Assembly: GCF_019904175.1 (NCBI RefSeq)
Contig: NZ_CP061913.1
Span: forward strand, 3,844,001-3,908,000
Length of the DNA: 64,000 bases
Source: Dactylosporangium vinaceum
Lineage (GTDB): Bacteria > Actinomycetota > Actinomycetes > Mycobacteriales > Micromonosporaceae
Direction: 5' to 3'
This document shows, piece after piece, positions 44,265-52,296 of the stretch. The translations under genes and the position numbers were made by a program. A model generated the notes under the pieces. The model had not been told where the DNA came from and did no database searches. It saw only the letters and a program-made list of their open reading frames with translations. Within the stretch, counting starts at the first letter, position 1. Every line of letters begins with the position of its first letter.

Positions 44265-45056
44265 GTGGCACCCAACGAGCAGGCTCGCCAGCATCACGAC
44301 GAACTGTTCCCCGGGCACGTGTCGACCCTCGCGGTCACCGACCCGGAGCTGATCGAGTACTTCGACAACTTCGCCTTCGACGAGGTCCTGCGCTACGGCA
44401 CCCTCGACACCCGCACCCGCCTCATGGTGCAGCTCGCCGCGCTCATCGCCGTGCAGGGTCTCAGCGAGTACCGGATCATGCTCGGCGCCGCCCTCACCGT
44501 CGGCGTCACGCCGGTCGAAGCGAAGGAGATCGTGTATCAGGCCGTGCCGTACGCCGGCATGGGCAGGGTCTTCGACTTCCTGCACGCCACCAACGACATC
44601 CTGACCGCCCACGGCGTCGAACTGCCACTCGAAGGCCAATCGACCACCACGCCCGAAACCCGCATGGAGGACGGTCTCGCGGTGCAAAAGGAAATCGTCG
44701 GTGCCGGCACTGTCGAGGCCATGTACGCCGCCGCGCCGGCCGACACCACGCACATCCAGCGGTACCTTTCCGGCAACTGCTTCGGGGACCACTACACCCG
44801 CGGCGGCCTCGACCTGCGCACCCGCGAACTGCTCACCTTCGCCATGCTCATCGCGATGGGCGGCTGCGAACCGCAGGCGAAAGGTCACGTGGCCGCGAAT
44901 GGCAATGTCGGCAACGACCGCCGGGTCCTGCTCAGCGTCGCCACGCAACTGCTGCCGTTCATCGGCTACCCGCGCACGCTCAACGCGATCCGGCTCATCG
45001 ACGAGGTCGTCCCGGCTGCAACCAACGACTCGGGCAACGACTCGGGCAAGGAGTAG
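44265..45056 (+). CDS. Carboxymuconolactone decarboxylase-family protein (two CMD repeats)
   Basis: Encodes 263 aa from the GTG at 44265 with AAGGA nine bases upstream. Two tandem CMD units are visible. The first (about 10-125) has TRTRLMVQLAALIAVQGL and TPVEAKEIVYQAVPYAGMG; the second (about 150-250) has LDLRTRELLTFAMLIAMGG, CEPQAKGHVAANGNVGND and GYPRTLNAIRLIDEV. The family covers gamma-carboxymuconolactone decarboxylase and AhpD-like peroxidase partners. The single Cys in GGCEPQ with a following His fits the decarboxylase-like branch often found with aldo/keto reductases. Its exact substrate is not evident. The next gene starts 3 nt after its stop. Confidence 0.88.
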   Translation: MAPNEQARQHHDELFPGHVSTLAVTDPELIEYFDNFAFDEVLRYGTLDTRTRLMVQLAALIAVQGLSEYRIMLGAALTVGVTPVEAKEIVYQAVPYAGMGRVFDFLHATNDILTAHGVELPLEGQSTTTPETRMEDGLAVQKEIVGAGTVEAMYAAAPADTTHIQRYLSGNCFGDHYTRGGLDLRTRELLTFAMLIAMGGCEPQAKGHVAANGNVGNDRRVLLSVATQLLPFIGYPRTLNAIRLIDEVVPAATNDSGNDSGKE

Positions 45057-45059
45057 ATC

Positions 45060-46082
45060 ATGCAGTACCGCCCGCTCGGGCGCACCGGCGTCCAGGTCAG
45101 CAACCTGTGCCTCGGCACCATGATGTTCGGCGCGTGGGGCACCAAGGACCACGACGAGAGCATCCGCATCATCCACCGTGCCCTCGACGCCGGGATCAAC
45201 TTCGTCGACACCGCCGACGTGTACTCCCAGGGCGAGAGCGAGGCGATCGTCGGTAAGGCCCTCAAGGGCCGCCGCGACGACGTGGTCCTGGCGACGAAGT
45301 TCTTCATGCCGTTCGACGACGACCCCAATCACCGCGGCGGGTCCCGCCGGTGGATCATGACCGAGGTCGAGCACTCGCTGCGGCGGCTCGGCACCGACCA
45401 CATCGACCTGTACCAGATGCACCGCTACGACCCGGCCGTGGACCTCGACGAGACCCTCGGCGCCCTCACCGATCTCGTCCGCGCGGGCAAGGTCCGCTAC
45501 ATCGGCCACTCCACCTTCCCCGCCTCCGCGCTCGTCGACGCGCAGTACATCGCCCGGGACCGGGGCCGGGAGCGGTTCGTCACCGAGCAGCCCACCTACT
45601 CGATCCTGACCCGGCAGATCGAGCACGAGATCCTGCCCCTGACGCAGCGGTACGGCATGGGCGTGCTCTCCTACAGCCCCCTCGCCGGCGGATGGCTGTC
45701 CGGCCGCTACCGCAAGGCCGAGCACTCCGGGCCGATGTCCGAGGCCCGCAAGCGGCTGGCCAACCGGTTCGACCTGTCCCGGCCGGAGAACCAGCGCAAG
45801 CTCGACGCCGCCGACGCCCTCGCCACGCTCGCCGAGCAGACCGGCGTCAGCCTGATCGACCTGGCGATCGCATTCGTGCTGCGCCACCCGGGCGTCACGT
45901 CGGCGATCATCGGCCCGCGCACCATGGAGCACCTCGAGTCCCAGCTCACCGCCGCCGACCTCGAACTCACCGACGACGTCCTCGACCGGATCGACGAGAT
46001 CGTGCCGCCCGGCATCACCCTGAATCCGGCCGACAACGGCTGGGTCAGCCCCTACTTGAACCAGGAGGCCCGCCGCCGATGA
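45060..46082 (+). CDS. Aldo/keto reductase
   Basis: Encodes 340 aa with AAGGAG before the ATG. It is a (beta/alpha)8 NADPH-dependent reductase of the Tas/YajO type. The catalytic tetrad is visible as Asp50 and Tyr55 (NFVDTADVYSQGESE), Lys80 (VVLATKFF) and His121 (LYQMHRYDP). The cofactor region contains YSPLAGGWLSGRY and the C-terminal LRHPGVTSAIIGPRTMEHL. It probably reduces aldehydes or ketones in the cytoplasm, with the physiological substrate unknown. The final codons overlap the start of the next, truncated gene (ATGA). Confidence 0.93.
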   Translation: MQYRPLGRTGVQVSNLCLGTMMFGAWGTKDHDESIRIIHRALDAGINFVDTADVYSQGESEAIVGKALKGRRDDVVLATKFFMPFDDDPNHRGGSRRWIMTEVEHSLRRLGTDHIDLYQMHRYDPAVDLDETLGALTDLVRAGKVRYIGHSTFPASALVDAQYIARDRGRERFVTEQPTYSILTRQIEHEILPLTQRYGMGVLSYSPLAGGWLSGRYRKAEHSGPMSEARKRLANRFDLSRPENQRKLDAADALATLAEQTGVSLIDLAIAFVLRHPGVTSAIIGPRTMEHLESQLTAADLELTDDVLDRIDEIVPPGITLNPADNGWVSPYLNQEARRR

Positions 46083-46219
46083 TCACCAGCAGCGGCTCGC
46101 AGCCGTCCACGCCCGGCCCGGCCGAGAACTTCACCGGCGACGTCCGTGTGCAGCCGCTCTCCGGCGCCGAGGACACCGCGGCGTACGAGGAGTACGACCC
46201 ACAAGGAGCCCGGCAGTGA
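46079..46219 (+). pseudogene. Cupin-protein remnant (46 codons)
   Basis: The frame gives MITSSGSQPSTPGPAENFTG and VRVQPLSGAED, the usual N-terminus of small cupin proteins of the (R)-mandelonitrile-lyase-like group, and then stops after 46 residues. The metal-binding beta-barrel (normally to about 130 aa) is missing. The start overlaps the previous stop (ATGA) and its own stop overlaps the next start (GTGA), so translation coupling through the operon is preserved even though the protein is not. Confidence 0.62.
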
Positions 46220-47103
46220 CCGCACCTTCGCAACTGACCCTGAACAACGGCGTCGTAATGCCCGCCCTCGGGTTCGGTGTCTTCCAGACCCCGCCGGACG
46301 AGACCCGCACAACCGTCACCGCGGCGCTCGAGGCCGGCTACCGGCACATCGACACCGCCGCCGCCTACGGCAACGAACGCCAGGTCGGCGAGGCCATCGC
46401 CGCCTCCGGTATCGACCGGTCCGACATCGTCGTGGAGACGAAGATCTGGATCAGCGACTACGGCTACGACCAGACGCTGCACGGCTTCGACAAAAGCGCC
46501 CGGAAACTGGGGGTGGAGCAGATCGACCTGCTGATCCTGCACCAGGCGCTGCCGTCGGAGTTCGGCAAGACCCTTGACGCGTACCGGGCCCTGGAGACCC
46601 TGCTCGCCGACGGCAGGGTCCGCGCCATCGGCGTCAGTAACTTCATGGTCGAGCACCTCACCCGGCTCCTCGACACCGCGACGGTGGTGCCCGCGGTCAA
46701 CCAGATCGAGGTCCACCCGTACTTCCAGCAACGCGACGTGCAGGCGTTCGGCGCCGGGCACGGCATCCTCACCCAGGCGTGGGCGCCGATCGGCGGGATC
46801 ACCTTCTACCGTGACAGCGGTCACCGCAGCACACTCGAGGACCCGGTGATCGCGGAGATCGCGAAGGCGCACGGCAAGACGCCGGCACAGGTGATGCTGC
46901 GCTGGCACCTGCAGCAGGGCCGCTCGGCCATCCCCAAATCCGTGCGCCCGCAGCGCATCACGGAAAACATCGACGTCTTCGACTTCGACCTCACCGGCGA
47001 GCAGCTCGCCGCGATCGACGGCCTGGACACCGGCAAGCGCGGCGGCCCGGAACCCACCGACGTCACCCTGGCCGCGTTCGGCCGACCGATCCCGGAGAAC
47101 TGA
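46216..47103 (+). CDS. Aldo/keto reductase, 2,5-diketo-D-gluconate reductase-like
   Basis: Encodes 295 aa from a GTG overlapping the preceding stop. It is a typical short aldo/keto reductase (AKR5-like): LNNGVVMPALGFGVFQTPP, tetrad Asp46 and Tyr51 (YRHIDTAAAYGNE), Lys76 (VETKIW) and His109 (LLILHQA), then VRAIGVSNFMVEHL, VNQIEVHPYFQQ and the cofactor-binding SAIPKSVRPQRITENI. It is last in the oxidoreductase operon. It probably reduces small carbonyl compounds with NADPH; the true substrate is not known. Confidence 0.92.
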   Translation: MTAPSQLTLNNGVVMPALGFGVFQTPPDETRTTVTAALEAGYRHIDTAAAYGNERQVGEAIAASGIDRSDIVVETKIWISDYGYDQTLHGFDKSARKLGVEQIDLLILHQALPSEFGKTLDAYRALETLLADGRVRAIGVSNFMVEHLTRLLDTATVVPAVNQIEVHPYFQQRDVQAFGAGHGILTQAWAPIGGITFYRDSGHRSTLEDPVIAEIAKAHGKTPAQVMLRWHLQQGRSAIPKSVRPQRITENIDVFDFDLTGEQLAAIDGLDTGKRGGPEPTDVTLAAFGRPIPEN

Positions 47104-47233
47104 GGGGTCCCGGTGGCGGGTACGAACCGCCGCGCCGCGCCGTGCTGGGTGGCTCCCCCCTCGCCGCTGGAGGTGCCGGCGGCCGCCGCCGGTGACCCGC
47201 CGACGTCGCTTCCCCGGGCTCCGATGTTCTCCG

Positions 47234-47239
47234 TAGGAT
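47234..47239 (+). promoter_or_regulatory. Candidate leaderless -10 of the TetR gene
   Basis: TAGGAT ends 6 nt before the GTG at 47246, compatible with a leaderless transcript. Confidence 0.4.
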
Positions 47240-47245
47240 TCGCGG

Positions 47246-47869
47246 GTGGAGCAGGGTCGTGTGCAGGGTCGGGAGCGGTCGTACCGGAAGGCGTCGCAGC
47301 GGCGCGCGGAGATCCTGTCCCGGGCGATCGAGCTGTTCGCTGAGCGTGGGGTGGGGGCGTCGCTGCGGGCGATCGGTGACGCGATCGGTGTCACGCACGC
47401 GGCGCTGCGCTACTACTTTGCCTCTCGGGACGAGTTGCTGGTCGAGGTGTACCGGAGGCACGAGCGGCTGGAGCACGAAGCTCCCGAGCCCGATGCGGTC
47501 TCGGCGATCGCGGTGATCGAACGCAGCGCTGAGCGCAACCGGTCGATTCCTGGCCTGGTCGAGCTGTACGCCACACTCACCACCGACGCCCTGCACGGCA
47601 CTGAGCATCCGCTGACCCGACAGTTCGTCCAGGACCGCTTCCGGCAGCTGCGCGCCCAGCTCGCCGAACGGATCAGGTCGGGTCAGCGATCCGGCACGAT
47701 CGCGGCGGACATCGATCCCGACGATGCCGCCGCCCTGGTGATCGCCGCGTCCGACGGTCTGCAACTGCAGTGGCTGCTCGACCCCGACACGGTGGACGTT
47801 CGGCGCGCGCTGACCCTGCTGGAGCGGCTGCTGCCATCGGCGCCGCCGCCGGGAGCCGGGGAGCACTGA
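47246..47869 (+). CDS. TetR-family transcriptional regulator
   Basis: Encodes 207 aa from a GTG. The N-terminal HTH (about 15-65) is clear: RAEILSRAIELFAERGVG, SLRAIGDAIGVTHAALRYY and FASRDELLVEVYRRHE. The C-terminal ligand-binding region (about 75-200) is all helical (LVELYATLTTDALHGTEHP, DDAAALVIAASDGLQLQWL), resembling TetR_C domains of drug or sugar-responsive repressors. It is followed 81 nt later by an MFS exporter gene in the same direction. The palindrome between them is a candidate operator, so the regulator probably represses the transporter. Confidence 0.92.
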   Translation: MEQGRVQGRERSYRKASQRRAEILSRAIELFAERGVGASLRAIGDAIGVTHAALRYYFASRDELLVEVYRRHERLEHEAPEPDAVSAIAVIERSAERNRSIPGLVELYATLTTDALHGTEHPLTRQFVQDRFRQLRAQLAERIRSGQRSGTIAADIDPDDAAALVIAASDGLQLQWLLDPDTVDVRRALTLLERLLPSAPPPGAGEH

Positions 47870-47882
47870 GACGGCCCTTGTC

Positions 47883-47911
47883 GCGGGATTCTTCCACTGG
47901 AAGAATCCCGC
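47883..47911. promoter_or_regulatory. 29-bp perfect palindrome between the TetR and MFS genes
   Basis: Arms GCGGGATTCTTCCA (47883-47896) and TGGAAGAATCCCGC (47898-47911) are perfectly complementary around a single central C. The site begins 13 nt after the TetR stop and ends 39 nt before the MFS start. It may be the repressor's operator. As RNA it could also form a strong hairpin that ends or attenuates transcription. Confidence 0.65.
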
Positions 47912-47950
47912 CGGGGTCGTTGCCCCGACCCGGATGGAAGCGAGCGGCGG

Positions 47951-49243
47951 ATGACCCTTCCCGAGCACGTCGAACGCGTGGACGTGACCGTGGACGAGCC
48001 GCCGGCGCGCACGTCGGCGCTGCGGCTGACGCTCGCCTCGCCGCTCTATCGGGGGGCCACGATCGCGGTGTTCCTGTCGGCGCTCGGGTTCTCCGCCGCC
48101 GCCCCGCAGATCGCACTGTTCCTGGTCGACGACCTGCACGCGTCGCTCACCGCGGCCGGCCTGTTCTACCTGACCAACCTGACGGCGCCGCTGGCCGGGT
48201 ATCTGGTCGGCCGGCGCTCCGACCGTACCGGCCGCCGCCTGGGACTGTTCCGCATCTGCGCAGTCGCCGGGTTCCTGGGCTGGCTGGCCATCGCGTACTC
48301 CACCCAACTGTGGATGCCCTACGTCGTCAGCGCGGTCATCGGCGGGTTCGGCGGCGCCGCCACGTCGCAGCTCTTCGCCGCCGTCCACGACGAGCAGCAG
48401 GCCCACCCGGACGCGGGCAACGACGGGGTGGTCGCCGTCGTGCGGATGGCCCTGACCGGCGGCTGGGTGATCGGCCCGGTCGCCGGATCGTTCCTGGCCG
48501 CCCAGACGTCACTGCGCACCATGCTCGTCGCGACGGCGATCTGCACCCTCGCCCAGGTGGTGCCGCTCGGCACGCTGCGGACCGGGGCCGGCGCACCCCC
48601 GGCCGGCGACGCTGCGGGCCCGGCCGGCCGCAGCCCGGGCCTGCGGGCGATGCTGCCGCTGCTGACCTTCACGACCATGTACGTGCTCGTGTACACCGGT
48701 GAGCCGATCAAGTACGCGTACCTGCCGATCTACATGCACGACCGGCTGCACCTCGCCGCCGGGCTGAGCGGGGCGGTCATCGGCATCCAGCCGCTCGTCG
48801 AGATCGTGCTCATGCCGCTCGCCGTCCTGATCGCCCGCCGGACCGGCATGATGCGGCTGATGGTCCTCGGCGCGGGCTTCGGGGTCGCGGCCAACATCTG
48901 CTTCGCCGTCACCGGTACCGCGGCCGGGCTCTTCGCCGGGCAGATCCTCATGGGCGCCGTGTGGGGCATCTTCGCCGCCCTCGGCGTCATCGTCGCCCAA
49001 CGCCTCCTGCCGACCGCGGTCGCGACGGCCTCCGCCATCTTCCTCAGCTGTACCGCGCTCGCATCAGCCCTCGGCGGCGCCGCCGGAGGCATCGGCGCCG
49101 CCGTCATCGGCCTGCCGCACGTCTTCGCAATCCCGGCCGCCTTCGGCCTGCTCGCCGTCGTCGGCCTGACGCTCATGACCCGCTCGCCGGAAACCAATGA
49201 TCGCGAGACCGCCTACCTACCCCGGACCGTTCCCAAGCAGTGA
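47951..49243 (+). CDS. MFS transporter, sugar-efflux (SET)-like
   Basis: Encodes 430 aa with about 12 membrane helices. The first repeat has ATIAVFLSALGFSAAAPQIA and the loop 2-3 signature GYLVGRRSDRTGRRLGLFR typical of major facilitator proteins. The second repeat begins after a Gly/Pro-rich central loop (about 210-225). Features such as LFLVDDLHASLTAAGLFYL and EPIKYAYLPIYM resemble SetA-type sugar efflux proteins and related drug exporters. Location is the cytoplasmic membrane. The neighbouring TetR gene suggests induction by its substrate. Confidence 0.9.
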   Translation: MTLPEHVERVDVTVDEPPARTSALRLTLASPLYRGATIAVFLSALGFSAAAPQIALFLVDDLHASLTAAGLFYLTNLTAPLAGYLVGRRSDRTGRRLGLFRICAVAGFLGWLAIAYSTQLWMPYVVSAVIGGFGGAATSQLFAAVHDEQQAHPDAGNDGVVAVVRMALTGGWVIGPVAGSFLAAQTSLRTMLVATAICTLAQVVPLGTLRTGAGAPPAGDAAGPAGRSPGLRAMLPLLTFTTMYVLVYTGEPIKYAYLPIYMHDRLHLAAGLSGAVIGIQPLVEIVLMPLAVLIARRTGMMRLMVLGAGFGVAANICFAVTGTAAGLFAGQILMGAVWGIFAALGVIVAQRLLPTAVATASAIFLSCTALASALGGAAGGIGAAVIGLPHVFAIPAAFGLLAVVGLTLMTRSPETNDRETAYLPRTVPKQ

Positions 49244-49292
49244 TCGTCGAACTGGCCATGAATGCGGTCAGGAAAACATGAGGCCGGGGCGG

Positions 49293-50172
49293 TCATGACG
49301 GTCGGCGGGAGACCGTCAGCCACGCCCAGGCGTAGCGGTGGTCTCCTTTGGAGCCCGGGCCGCAGGAGGCGATCTGCCAGGCCCGCGCGGGGATCATGCT
49401 CACCGTGGCGTCGGCGCGGACAACGGTCTTCGATGGCAGCCGGATCCGAACCGAGCAGGGTACGCCCAGGCTGTAGCCGATACCTCGTTCCTCGCACTCC
49501 TCGCGCAGGCCACGGTCGCGGCCGTAGACCGCATCGGCGGTACACCAGTCCACCCGGACGCCGGCGTCGACGGCGTCGGTGAGCAGCTCGCAGCCCAACG
49601 CGGCCTGGACTTGCACTCGTGACCGGCGTCGATACCCATGGCCTGGCGTCTGGCCTGGTCGTGGAAGTGTTCGGCGGGAATGTACAACCTGGAGCCGATC
49701 AGGGCGTGGCCGCGCGGTGTGCTGTAGGTGGCGTTGACGAAGTTGACCGCGTTGGACACCTTGCCGGCACAGCCGACGTACTGCCTTTTGACCCCGGCGG
49801 TGGGGCCGTGCCCGACTTCTCCTGCCCGCCTTCATCCAGCACCAGTACCGCTGGTGCGTGCGGGTCGGCCAGGTGCTGCACGACGAAGTCCCGCACCGCG
49901 CGCATCACGGCGAAGGTGTTCCGCGACGCGCGTTCCAGCAGACGTTGCATCCGGTCTGGGGTGGCGTCTCCGGCGTATTCGGCCAGGGTCCAGCAGTTCT
50001 TGCGGGGCAGGTCGCTCATCAACCCGCGGATGTACTTGCCGACCTGCCGTACCGGCTCCACCCGGGAGAAATGCGCGCCGATCCGGCCGATCAGCGCGCC
50101 CAGCTTCTCCTCGACCTGGCCGGCCTCTACCCTGGCCGCAGCGGCCACCTCACGATCTTCGGTTGTCCACAC
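49293..50172 (-). pseudogene. IS701-family transposase remnant with two frameshifts
   Basis: The minus strand reads as one transposase spread over three frames. Frame one (50172 to about 49820) has EKLGALIGRIGAHFSRVEP, VGKYIRGLMSDLPRKN, CWTLAEYAGDATPDRMQRLL and the first catalytic Asp in LVLDEGGQEKSG. Frame two (about 49800-49600) has SNAVNFVNATYSTPRGHAL and IGSRLYIPAEHFHDQARRQ. Frame three (about 49600-49293) has VRVDWCTADAVYGRDRGLR, with the second catalytic Asp, and SLGVPCSVRIRLPS. It ends prematurely without the third acidic residue or C-terminus. No terminal inverted repeats were identified. It is inactive. Confidence 0.78.
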
Positions 50173-50289
50173 AGCAGCTGATGATCACGCGGTGGCCGCG
50201 CCATGCCGGGCTGCGACACGCCGCCCGATCGCTTACCCGGCAACGGTTCCGTCGAAGAGCCCGTTTCCAACCTGGTGGCTGGGGTGGGT

Positions 50290-50586
50290 TCAGTCGCGAG
50301 CGCCGATCGTACGGCCGGCGGCGTGGAACAGGCCCATCGGCAGCGCACCGACGGCCAGGCCAAGCAGCGCCCCGCCGGGATGCCGCACTGGGTGCGCGCC
50401 CAACAGGCATAGCCCGGCAAGTGTCAGGCCTGACCAGCCCGCGAGCACGTTGACTACTGGGGAGGACCCGAACACGGTCGGGAACCGTTGCGCCGTGATG
50501 CCCTTGGTGAAATGCGGGTACGCGTTGGCGGCCAGCACGCCGGCCAGGAACGCGAGCAGTATCGCTTGCCACATGCCGGTCTCCAT
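50290..50586 (-). CDS. Small integral membrane protein, unknown function
   Basis: Encodes 98 aa from the ATG at 50586 (an internal ATG at 50575 is an alternative). Three hydrophobic segments are apparent: ILLAFLAGVLAANA, VVNVLAGWSGLTLAGLCLLG and ALLGLAVGALPMGLFHAAG. Between the first two lies the conserved-looking motif PHFTKGITAQRFPTVFGSS. I recall similar small membrane proteins beside TetR regulators in actinobacteria, with no assigned function. It is divergent from a TetR gene across a 92-bp spacer with two repeated operator-like sites, so it is probably repressed by that regulator. Confidence 0.78.
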   Translation of the reverse strand: METGMWQAILLAFLAGVLAANAYPHFTKGITAQRFPTVFGSSPVVNVLAGWSGLTLAGLCLLGAHPVRHPGGALLGLAVGALPMGLFHAAGRTIGARD

Positions 50587-50618
50587 CCCGTTGCGGTAGA
50601 ACCTGTTGACTCTAGAAT

Positions 50619-50661
50619 CGGACTTGTGACTCCGCTTAGACCATACGGACTGATCACTCCG
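50619..50661. promoter_or_regulatory. Two repeated operator-like sites in the divergent TetR promoter region
   Basis: CGGACT-TGTG-ACTCCG (50619-50634) and CGGACT-GATC-ACTCCG (50646-50661) share identical 6-bp arms around different 4-bp centres, 27 bp apart. Each is an imperfect palindrome (five of six positions complementary per arm). Their repetition in a short divergent spacer suggests binding of the adjacent TetR dimer to both. Confidence 0.62.
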
Positions 50662-50678
50662 GATACAAGGGGTGGCCG

Positions 50679-51314
50679 ATGACCATCGCCCGGCCCTTGC
50701 GTGCCGACGCCCAGCGGAACCGCGCACGGGTACTGGCCGCGGCAGAGCGGGTCTTCGCCGAGCGCGGTACCGCCGCCTCGACCGAGGAGATCGCCCGCGC
50801 AGCCGGCGTCGGTGTCGGTACCGTCTTCCGGCATTTCCCGAGCAAGGAGGCCCTACTTCAGGCACTTGTCCTGGAGCGCCTCGTCCGGGTCGCCGCCGAC
50901 GCTCGCGAACACGCCAGATCCTCCGACGCCGGGGCGGCCTTCTTCGACTTCTTCACCACTGTCGTGCGTGGCTCGGCAACCAAACTCGAACTCGTGGATG
51001 CATTGGCCGAACTGGGCATCCACCCGAACGAGACGGGCGCGCCAATCGCCGAGGAGGTGACCGAAGCCGTGGCCACACTCCTGCGGCAGGCGCAGCAGGC
51101 AGGGGCGGTGCGCAGCGACATCGGAGTCAGCGACGTCATCGCACTGCTCGCCGGCGCCTCTCAAGCCCGCCGGTACGCTCCCGACGACCGGCCGCTACAG
51201 CCCGTCAGCCTCATGATGAAATTGCGGCAGGAACTGACGCTGCTGTACCGGGCTCGCGGCCCGCTCCTTGCAGTGGACATGCGGGAGTCATTGTCCGGCC
51301 GATTCGGATGCTGA
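50679..51314 (+). CDS. TetR-family regulator
   Basis: Encodes 211 aa with AAGGGG upstream of the ATG. The HTH (about 12-60) reads RNRARVLAAAERVFAERG, STEEIARAAGVGVGTVFRH and FPSKEALLQALVLERL. The C-terminal region (about 80-190: AAFFDFFTTVVRGSATKLE, ALLAGASQARRYAP) is of the SbtR-like type common in actinobacteria. It is divergent from the small membrane protein gene, and two operator-like sites lie between them. Autoregulation together with control of the membrane gene is the likely arrangement. Confidence 0.92.
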   Translation: MTIARPLRADAQRNRARVLAAAERVFAERGTAASTEEIARAAGVGVGTVFRHFPSKEALLQALVLERLVRVAADAREHARSSDAGAAFFDFFTTVVRGSATKLELVDALAELGIHPNETGAPIAEEVTEAVATLLRQAQQAGAVRSDIGVSDVIALLAGASQARRYAPDDRPLQPVSLMMKLRQELTLLYRARGPLLAVDMRESLSGRFGC

Positions 51315-51510
51315 CTCATGCCGTGGATGCGTGGCGGCAGGCCAGATCTCATCACCGACGGTGGCCGTCCTCGCCGAGGGTGCGGCTGCCTGTCCTGCCG
51401 AGCTGAGTGTGCGGTGATGGAGGCAGGATCGAGTGGTCGGCGATCGCCGGCCGGGTCGTTCTGACATTTCGAGGCGATGCGCTCAGGTCAGAGGTCCCAC
51501 GCGATCGAGG

Positions 51511-51516
51511 TACCAT
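51511..51516 (+). promoter_or_regulatory. Candidate leaderless -10 of the methyltransferase gene
   Basis: TACCAT ends 6 nt before the GTG at 51523, placing the transcription start at the start codon. Confidence 0.42.
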
Positions 51517-51522
51517 CTCAAT

Positions 51523-52275
51523 GTGACCTCCGCGTCAGCGAAGACGAGTCGCGAACGTCCTTTTTACTCGCTGCACGCTGATGCTTATGACCTGCTGATC
51601 GATGATCCGGTGGATTCCTGGGTCGATGCGGTGCATGCTCGTTTGAGCAGCGCAGGCCGATGGCCGGCTTCAGTCCTCGATGCGGGATGTGGCACCGGCC
51701 GGCATGCCGCCGCTCTCATCGCCCGAGGCCATCGCGTCGACCTTGTCGATGCGTCGGCGGAACTGCTGTCGCTGGCCGCCCGGCGTTGTCCGTCAGCGCG
51801 AGCATTGCTGGCCGACCTGTGCACGTTGCAGATTCCGTCCGCGTACGACGCGGTGACCTGTCGTGGTGTCCTGAACGACATGATCACCGACCAGGATCGA
51901 ATGTCCGCGGTGCAACACCTCGCCGAGAGCCTGAGGCCGGGCGGGCTGCTCTTCCTCGACGTTCGCGAAGTGCAGGCGTCCCGGAAGCGGGCTGACGGTG
52001 TGACTCGTACCCGGCGGGTCGACCTCGGTGACGGGGCGTCGCTCACCTTCCACGCCCGCAGCACCTGGAGACACGGAACGCTTCACGTGGAGGAGCGCTA
52101 TGACCTGGCCCGGCCCGGCGCGGCGGGGCAGCGGTCCAGCTACGCTTTCGCCATGCGGCCGTGGACCGAGTCGGAACTGTGCGCGATGCTGCACGCCAGC
52201 GGGCTGAGCAGCATCGAGATCAGTGCGAGCGTGGGCCGCCGCACGACCGACCGGCTCTTCGTCGTCGCCTGCTGA
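51523..52275 (+). CDS. Class I SAM-dependent methyltransferase
   Basis: Encodes 250 aa from the GTG at 51523, chosen because of the leaderless -10 and because the upstream frame is not protein-like. The core has VLDAGCGTGRHAAALIARG (motif I), VDLVDASAELLSLAARR, LPSAYDAVTCRG-like motif III (here IPSAYDAVTCRGVLND) and LRPGGLLFLDVRE. The C-terminal half (GASLTFHARSTWRHGTLHV, MRPWTESELCAMLHASGL) is a beta-rich cap typical of small-molecule methyltransferases. The HAD hydrolase gene follows after 21 nt and a GNAT acetyltransferase overlaps that, suggesting a three-gene transcript. Substrate unknown. Confidence 0.88.
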   Translation: MTSASAKTSRERPFYSLHADAYDLLIDDPVDSWVDAVHARLSSAGRWPASVLDAGCGTGRHAAALIARGHRVDLVDASAELLSLAARRCPSARALLADLCTLQIPSAYDAVTCRGVLNDMITDQDRMSAVQHLAESLRPGGLLFLDVREVQASRKRADGVTRTRRVDLGDGASLTFHARSTWRHGTLHVEERYDLARPGAAGQRSSYAFAMRPWTESELCAMLHASGLSSIEISASVGRRTTDRLFVVAC

Positions 52276-52296
52276 GTCGCCGACTGGGGGAAGTAC

